From positions 712,922 through 768,686 of the forward strand of contig JAAHFP010000002.1 in NCBI GenBank assembly GCA_010672925.1: a stretch of DNA of 55,765 bases, in the 5' to 3' direction. The notes beneath the pieces are model-generated. The model saw nothing but the letters and a program-made list of their open reading frames with translations. It had not been told where the DNA came from and did not search any database. The position numbers and the translations under genes were made by a program. Position 1 is the first letter of the stretch; the number at the start of each line of letters is the position of its first letter. Shown here piece by piece: positions 51,375-55,765 of this stretch. This DNA comes from Symploca sp. SIO1C2. Its GTDB lineage: Bacteria; Cyanobacteriota; Cyanobacteriia; Cyanobacteriales; Coleofasciculaceae.

Positions 51375-53114
51375 ATGAGTATCAAAACATTAAAAAAAAA
51401 TCTAAGAAAATTTAAATTAAACTCAATTATTCCAGTTATTCTTTTTAGTTTGTCTTTCTCTCTAGTAATAATTAGTTGTCGTGCTGATGACAACAGTAAG
51501 CTAGTATCTCAAACCAACTCCAATGATACTCAAATTGCAGCAAGTGCAACTCCTGCAACCTTATCATTAGGGACTAATCTGAACGAAATTGCAGATTGGT
51601 CAACTCAACTCCCTTTTTTAGATGCTTTCAAATCTTCAAGAGAATGGATTACTCAGTGTCAAGAAGGAGAGTCAGGGTGCAGTAATTCTTGGAGTACTGA
51701 TGAAGAAGAGAAGTTAGACTTAGATGAACATGGCTGGGTTAAATCCTTACCGGCTTCAGAAGATCCTCCTGAATATACTCGTGTAGCAACATTATTGTTT
51801 AGGGGTGTTGAGCCTTATCCTGGGGGTCAGTATGTAGTTCTCTATGATGGAGAAGGTACGATAGAATATAGGTTTGATGCTACCAAAGATGAGGCAGCAT
51901 CAACTCCAGGGAGGGACGTAATTAATGTCACCCCATCGAAAGGTGGGATATATCTGATTATTACCTCCACTGACCCCAAAAAAACTGGTAACTATATTCG
52001 CAACATTCGGGTCGTTCCAGCAAAGTATGAAAATACCTACCAGTCGGCAATATTTAATCCAGATTTTATAGAAAAAATTAAAAAGTTCCAAGCTCTTCGC
52101 TTTATGGACTGGATGAGAACCAATAATTCTCAGCAAAGTGAATGGGCAAATCGACCGAAAATAGAGGATGCCTCCTATGCTAAGAAAGGTGCGCCAGTAG
52201 AAGTCATGGTAGAACTAGCCAATCAGCTAAAAGTTGACCCCTGGTTTACTCTGCCACACATGGCTACAGATGAATATATAACTAAGTTTGCTGAAATAGT
52301 AAAAGATAGCTTAGATCCCGATTTAACAATTTACTTGGAATATTCCAATGAAGTTTGGAATGCCCAGTTTAAACAATTTGAATGGGTTGCCAAGAATGGT
52401 TCGATTCGAGGGGAGAAGCTTCCCTACCAATCCTACGGTGTAAGGACTGCGCAAACGTGCGATATGTGGAAAGGGGTTTTTGGTGAAGCAAGTAATCGAG
52501 TTAAATGTGTTATGGGAACTCAAACCGGTAACCCTTGGGTAGCCGGTCAAGTTTTAGATTGTGAGAAATGGAAAGAAGCTCCTTGCTACAAACACGGTAT
52601 TGACGCCCTGGCAATAACGGGATACTTTAGCGGAAAACTAGGTGACCCTAAATATGAAACTACTGTAGCATCATGGTTAGATGATAAGAATACTGATGAA
52701 TTTGAAAGAGCCCTAACTCAACTGAAAAATGGCAGTGTATTAGGTACGGATAGTGATACCGTAGAACACTTAGGCAAAACTTTTGAAGAGTATTCAAACA
52801 TAGTGAAAGAAAAAGGATTACAGTTACTGGTTTATGAAGGAGGTAGTCATGTTGTCGGTATAGGGAAAGTGGTAAATAATGATAAACTCACAGAATTCTT
52901 CATAGAATTGCATAGAAGACCAGAATTTCACGATTTATATACTCAAATGCTAGAAGCCTGGAAAGATACTGAAGGAACACGGGGCTTATTTATGAACTTT
53001 ACTGATATAGGCCAACATACCAAATGGGGAAGTTGGGGAGCTTTGGAACATGTAGACCAAGAAGGTTCACCCAGATATAATGCTTTAATAGACTTTATTG
53101 ATAAAGATTTATAA
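51375..53114 (+). CDS. Lipoprotein, glycoside-hydrolase-like (TIM-barrel) protein
   Basis: 579 aa. A basic N-terminus, then a hydrophobic segment ending SLVIISC, a lipobox-like site near residue 35. A beta-rich module (about 60-220) is followed by a barrel-like domain: RFMDWMRTNNSQQSEWANRP, VDPWFTLPHMATDEYITKFA, LTIYLEYSNEVWNAQF with a likely acid/base Glu at about 323, and LLVYEGGSHVVG with a possible nucleophile Glu near 489. It resembles proteins annotated as cellulose-binding or glycosidase-like in exopolysaccharide loci. It probably trims or anchors the glycan outside the cytoplasm. Confidence 0.75.
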   Translation: MSIKTLKKNLRKFKLNSIIPVILFSLSFSLVIISCRADDNSKLVSQTNSNDTQIAASATPATLSLGTNLNEIADWSTQLPFLDAFKSSREWITQCQEGESGCSNSWSTDEEEKLDLDEHGWVKSLPASEDPPEYTRVATLLFRGVEPYPGGQYVVLYDGEGTIEYRFDATKDEAASTPGRDVINVTPSKGGIYLIITSTDPKKTGNYIRNIRVVPAKYENTYQSAIFNPDFIEKIKKFQALRFMDWMRTNNSQQSEWANRPKIEDASYAKKGAPVEVMVELANQLKVDPWFTLPHMATDEYITKFAEIVKDSLDPDLTIYLEYSNEVWNAQFKQFEWVAKNGSIRGEKLPYQSYGVRTAQTCDMWKGVFGEASNRVKCVMGTQTGNPWVAGQVLDCEKWKEAPCYKHGIDALAITGYFSGKLGDPKYETTVASWLDDKNTDEFERALTQLKNGSVLGTDSDTVEHLGKTFEEYSNIVKEKGLQLLVYEGGSHVVGIGKVVNNDKLTEFFIELHRRPEFHDLYTQMLEAWKDTEGTRGLFMNFTDIGQHTKWGSWGALEHVDQEGSPRYNALIDFIDKDL

Positions 53115-53305
53115 ATATTTTCTCTATCGTCTAAAAAAACACGCACTTCTGGGAGGGATAAAAACCATTAACCTAATACCTAAAACCTCTTTCAGTTGAT
53201 AGCCGCAAGTTCTATTAGTTATCATCGGCAGCGATTAAAGTCACTTTCAACTCTAGTGATTGCTTAAAGTTGAGAACAACCAATATAGACAGTAAAAACA
53301 TCACA

Positions 53306-54313
53306 ATGTCGCACGCAAAAGAAACTATTCTCGTAACAGGAGGAGCCGGATACATTGGCTCTCATACTGTGTTGGCACTGTTAAGGGCAGGCTATGACGT
53401 TGTTATACTTGATAACCTGGAATACGGGCATCGAGAAGTAGTGGAAAATGTTCTCAAGGTTCCTTTAATCGTCGGAGACATTAATCATCGCCCCACTCTA
53501 GACCAGCTATTTGCTAGCTACAACATAACAGCAGTGATGCACTTTGCTGCTTATATTGCTGTAGGAGAGTCAGTAAAAGATCCAGCTAAATACTACCGTA
53601 ACAATGTTAGCGGTACCCTGACACTCCTAGAAGCAATGGTCGCAGCCAATGTTAAGCGGATTGTTTTTGCTTCAACCTGCTCTATTTACGGGATGCCTCA
53701 GCAAGTGCCAATGACTGAAGAGCATCCCATTGGTCCGATTAATCCCTATGCAATGACCAAGCGGATTGTGGAGCAGATGCTGTCCGATTTTGATCGCGCC
53801 TATAATCTACGCTCAGTTGTGTTTCGCTTTTTCAATGCTTCCGGTGCAAATCCAGAAGGATTAATAGGTGAAGACCACAATCCAGAAACTCACCTGATTC
53901 CTTTGGTACTCTTTACTGCTTTAGGTAAACGGGATTCAATTTCGATTTGGGGAACTGATTATCCCACACCAGACGGTACTTGCCTGCGAGACTATATCCA
54001 TGTCAGTGATTTGGCAAATGCCTATTTACTAGGGCTCAAGTATCTCTCCGCAGGGGGCAAGAGTGAAGCCTTTAATTTAGGTAATGGTAATGGCTTTTCC
54101 GTTAAGCAAGTAATTGAAACAGCTTCTTCGATTACTGGAAAGGAAATCAAGGTAGTAGAATGCGATCGCAGAGTTGGAGATCCACCAGTTTTAGTCGGTA
54201 GCTCTGAAAAAGCCAGAAATATCCTTAGTTGGTATCCCCAATACCCTGACATTAGTAACATTGTATTACATGCTTGGCAGTGGCATCAAAAACGTCATGG
54301 TAGTAATAAGTAA
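53306..54313 (+). CDS. galE: UDP-glucose 4-epimerase
   Basis: ATG 53306 gives 335 aa; the TTG at 53270 is rejected. VTGGAGYIGSHTVLALLRAG, HFAAYIAVGESV, FASTCSIYGMPQQVPMTEEH, NPYAMTKRIVEQML (YxxxK), FFNASGANPEGLIGEDHNPE, and the C-terminal DYIHVSDLANAYLLGLKYLS are classical GalE blocks. It interconverts UDP-glucose and UDP-galactose, feeding the same polysaccharide cluster. Confidence 0.95.
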   Translation: MSHAKETILVTGGAGYIGSHTVLALLRAGYDVVILDNLEYGHREVVENVLKVPLIVGDINHRPTLDQLFASYNITAVMHFAAYIAVGESVKDPAKYYRNNVSGTLTLLEAMVAANVKRIVFASTCSIYGMPQQVPMTEEHPIGPINPYAMTKRIVEQMLSDFDRAYNLRSVVFRFFNASGANPEGLIGEDHNPETHLIPLVLFTALGKRDSISIWGTDYPTPDGTCLRDYIHVSDLANAYLLGLKYLSAGGKSEAFNLGNGNGFSVKQVIETASSITGKEIKVVECDRRVGDPPVLVGSSEKARNILSWYPQYPDISNIVLHAWQWHQKRHGSNK

Positions 54314-54417
54314 TAAGTAACAAGTTATAAGTAACAAGTAACAAGTTATAAGTAGTAAGTTATAACAAACAACAAATGACAAATGACAAATGACAAATGA
54401 CAAACAACAAATGACAA
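54303..54417 (+). repeat. Heptanucleotide repeats (AAGTAAC/AAGTTAT, then ACAAATG)
   Basis: AAGTAAC and AAGTTAT units (54309-54366) followed by GACAAAT/AACAAAT units up to the start codon of the GT2 gene. As at 4085, the units create several ATGs in different frames. Confidence 0.8.
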
Positions 54418-55418
54418 AACAAGTAGGATTAGTAGTTATTGGACGCAATGAAGGTGAACGCCTACGCCGGTGTCTGCTGTCGGTAACAGGAAAAGCCCAC
54501 ATTGTTTATGTAGATTCTGGTTCAACAGATGGTAGCGTTGAGATGGCGAGATCGCTAGGGGTCGATGTAGTTGAACTTGACCTGTCTATTCCTTTTACAG
54601 CGGCTCGTGCGAGGAATGAAGGATTTGCTCATCTATTGCAAAGTTATCCAGAAACTGAATTTGTCCAATTTGTGGATGGTGACTGTGAGATAGTTGAAGG
54701 ATGGCTTGCTCATGCTCAACAGGAACTCGAAGCTCAGCCTAAGATTGCAGTAGTTTGTGGGCGTCGCCGGGAACGCTTTCCTGAGCAAACAATCTACAAC
54801 AAATTATGCGATATTGAGTGGGACACACCAGTAGGGGAAGCTTCAGCTTGTGGTGGTGATTCCATGATGCGCACAGAAGCTTTCCAACAAGTCGAAGGTT
54901 TTAACGCCACACTGATTGCTGGCGAAGAACCAGAATTGTGCGTGCGGTTGCGTGAACAAGGATGGAAGATCTTTCGCCTTGATGCAGAAATGACTCTCCA
55001 TGATGCCCAAATGACTCGTGTGAGTCAGTGGTGGAAGCGTTTTCTGCGAGGGGGTCATGCTTATGCAGAAGGCTCCTGGTTACATGGTAGGAGTCCAGAG
55101 CGTCACTGGGTCAAGGAGAGTCGGAGCATCTGGCTGTGGGGTTTAATTATCCCCCTACTAGCTTTGGGTTCAGCATTGCCTACCCGTGGCTTGAGTTTAC
55201 TACTTTTGGGTGGCTACCCTCTGATGACCTACCGTATCTATCGCTATTATCTACAGCAACGAGGTCTTAATTCCAAAGACGCTTTACTTTATGGTTTATC
55301 TTGTATGCTGGGCAAATTTCCTCAGTTACAAGGTCAGATGCAGTTTCATCTAAGCAGATTGCTGGGAAGGCGTTCCTCTTTAGTTGAGTACAAGACAGCA
55401 GCAACCACGACTGAATAA
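54411..55418 (+). CDS. GT2-family glycosyltransferase
   Basis: ATG 54411 gives 335 aa starting MTKQVGLVVIGRNEGERLRR; ATG 54390 would add MTNDKQQ from the repeat. VYVDSGSTDGSVEMARSLGV (nucleotide binding), FVQFVDGDCEIVEGW (DxD-like), CGGDSMMRTEAFQQVEGFNA, GEEPELCVRLREQGW. One or two hydrophobic C-terminal segments (SIWLWGLIIPLLALGSALPT, LSLLLLGGYPLMTYRIY) suggest membrane association. It completes the polysaccharide cluster. Confidence 0.9.
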   Translation: MTKQVGLVVIGRNEGERLRRCLLSVTGKAHIVYVDSGSTDGSVEMARSLGVDVVELDLSIPFTAARARNEGFAHLLQSYPETEFVQFVDGDCEIVEGWLAHAQQELEAQPKIAVVCGRRRERFPEQTIYNKLCDIEWDTPVGEASACGGDSMMRTEAFQQVEGFNATLIAGEEPELCVRLREQGWKIFRLDAEMTLHDAQMTRVSQWWKRFLRGGHAYAEGSWLHGRSPERHWVKESRSIWLWGLIIPLLALGSALPTRGLSLLLLGGYPLMTYRIYRYYLQQRGLNSKDALLYGLSCMLGKFPQLQGQMQFHLSRLLGRRSSLVEYKTAATTTE

Positions 55419-55452
55419 ATACCTGAGCGAACTGGATATAAGCCAATTGGCT

Positions 55453-55765
55453 ATATAGTTAGTAAAAGTATAGTCAAATATAGACAGACTGAATTCCATT
55501 TCAGAAATTCCCTTCACTTTCACTTTGAGAGATTAATTCTCCTGGGGTGAACTACGCACCTCTCTATCCCATAGCGATTAAACGCATTTGGGAATGCTTT
55601 TCTGAGAATATTGTAAGAACCCATCACATCAGCTTGATAGAGAAATCCTCCATCTGTACGGTATAAACCTCGCTGGATTCTTTTTCCAGAAAAAACTGGT
55701 TTTTCCGTTATCTGTCCATAAACTGGCAGAGGATCATTATTGAAAAAGTTAGAAGCACTAGTATA
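55453..55765 (-). mobile_element. tnpB-only IS element, copy 2, cut by window edge
   Basis: ATATAGTTAGTAAAAGTATA and the following about 310 bp match 21189-21505 with only scattered substitutions. The shared start marks the right end of the element. Confidence 0.85.
55520..55765 (-). CDS. tnpB: TnpB-family nuclease, C-terminal part (copy 2)
   Basis: The C-terminal about 80 residues are visible and almost the same as in copy 1: FFNNDPLPVYGQITEK, the FSGKRIQRGLYRTDGG region, then ADVMGSYNILRKAFPNAF and VVHPRRINLSK. The stop is TGA here (TAA in copy 1). It continues beyond the window. Confidence 0.88.
   Translation of the reverse strand, partial: YTSASNFFNNDPLPVYGQITEKPVFSGKRIQRGLYRTDGGFLYQADVMGSYNILRKAFPNAFNRYGIERCVVHPRRINLSK

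Overview
The window comes from the chromosome of a cyanobacterium, most likely a filamentous or colonial one. It carries many GCGATCGC (HIP1) octamers and several cyanobacterial genes: photosystem I assembly factor ycf3, homogentisate phytyltransferase, sipA, gatC, a bacterial dynamin-like GTPase, xisH/xisI and several small cyanobacterial families. I cannot name the genus. The DNA is unusually rich in short interspersed repeats. I see three MITE-like families with terminal inverted repeats, a family of perfect 30-32 bp palindromes, a shared upstream repeat, and arrays of heptanucleotide repeats in many intergenic gaps.

Layout. 1-9.5 kb: a partial IS5-type transposase, relics (a clipped MNT nucleotidyltransferase, a broken DUF2887/Rpn-like gene), a secreted peptidoglycan-binding protein, the dynamin-like GTPase, a ParD/ParE pair, tRNA-Ala(TGC) and trhO. 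9.5-16.3 kb: housekeeping genes (an SDR reductase, gatC, ycf3, a TPR protein, an LprI-like lipoprotein, the tocopherol prenyltransferase, a cobalamin riboswitch with cbiX, sipA). 16.3-18.4 kb: a small antitoxin-like gene, xisH-xisI and a decayed partial duplication.

18-28 kb is a defence-like island read leftward: TIR protein, inactive-STAND-like protein, MoxR AAA+ ATPase, vWA protein, and a large helical/EAD-like/WD40 protein followed by a solitary xisI. A tnpB-only IS element and an oppositely oriented unknown gene bordered by direct repeats have been inserted. This matches the MoxR-vWA-centred, NTP-dependent conflict systems described for multicellular prokaryotes and is the most interesting module here. 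An HNH endonuclease with a small partner lies upstream. 28-37 kb holds uppP, small cyanobacterial genes, a Uma2 nuclease, tRNA-Ala(CGC), a Panacea/MazF-like toxin-antitoxin pair, an integrase relic, an nSTAND-WD40 protein with 13 near-identical WD40 repeats and no normal start, and a CHAT-protease relic.

37.4-42.5 kb is a single-module adenylation-ketoreductase-carrier-thioesterase megasynthase. 43.4-55.4 kb is a surface-polysaccharide locus: rfbC, rfbD, a glycosyltransferase, a duplicated rfbD relic, long-form rfbA, an acyltransferase, rfbB, a further probable glycosyltransferase, a lipoprotein glycosidase-like protein, galE and a GT2 glycosyltransferase. It makes dTDP-rhamnose and probably assembles a rhamnose-containing glycan. 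The window ends inside a second, near-identical copy of the tnpB element.
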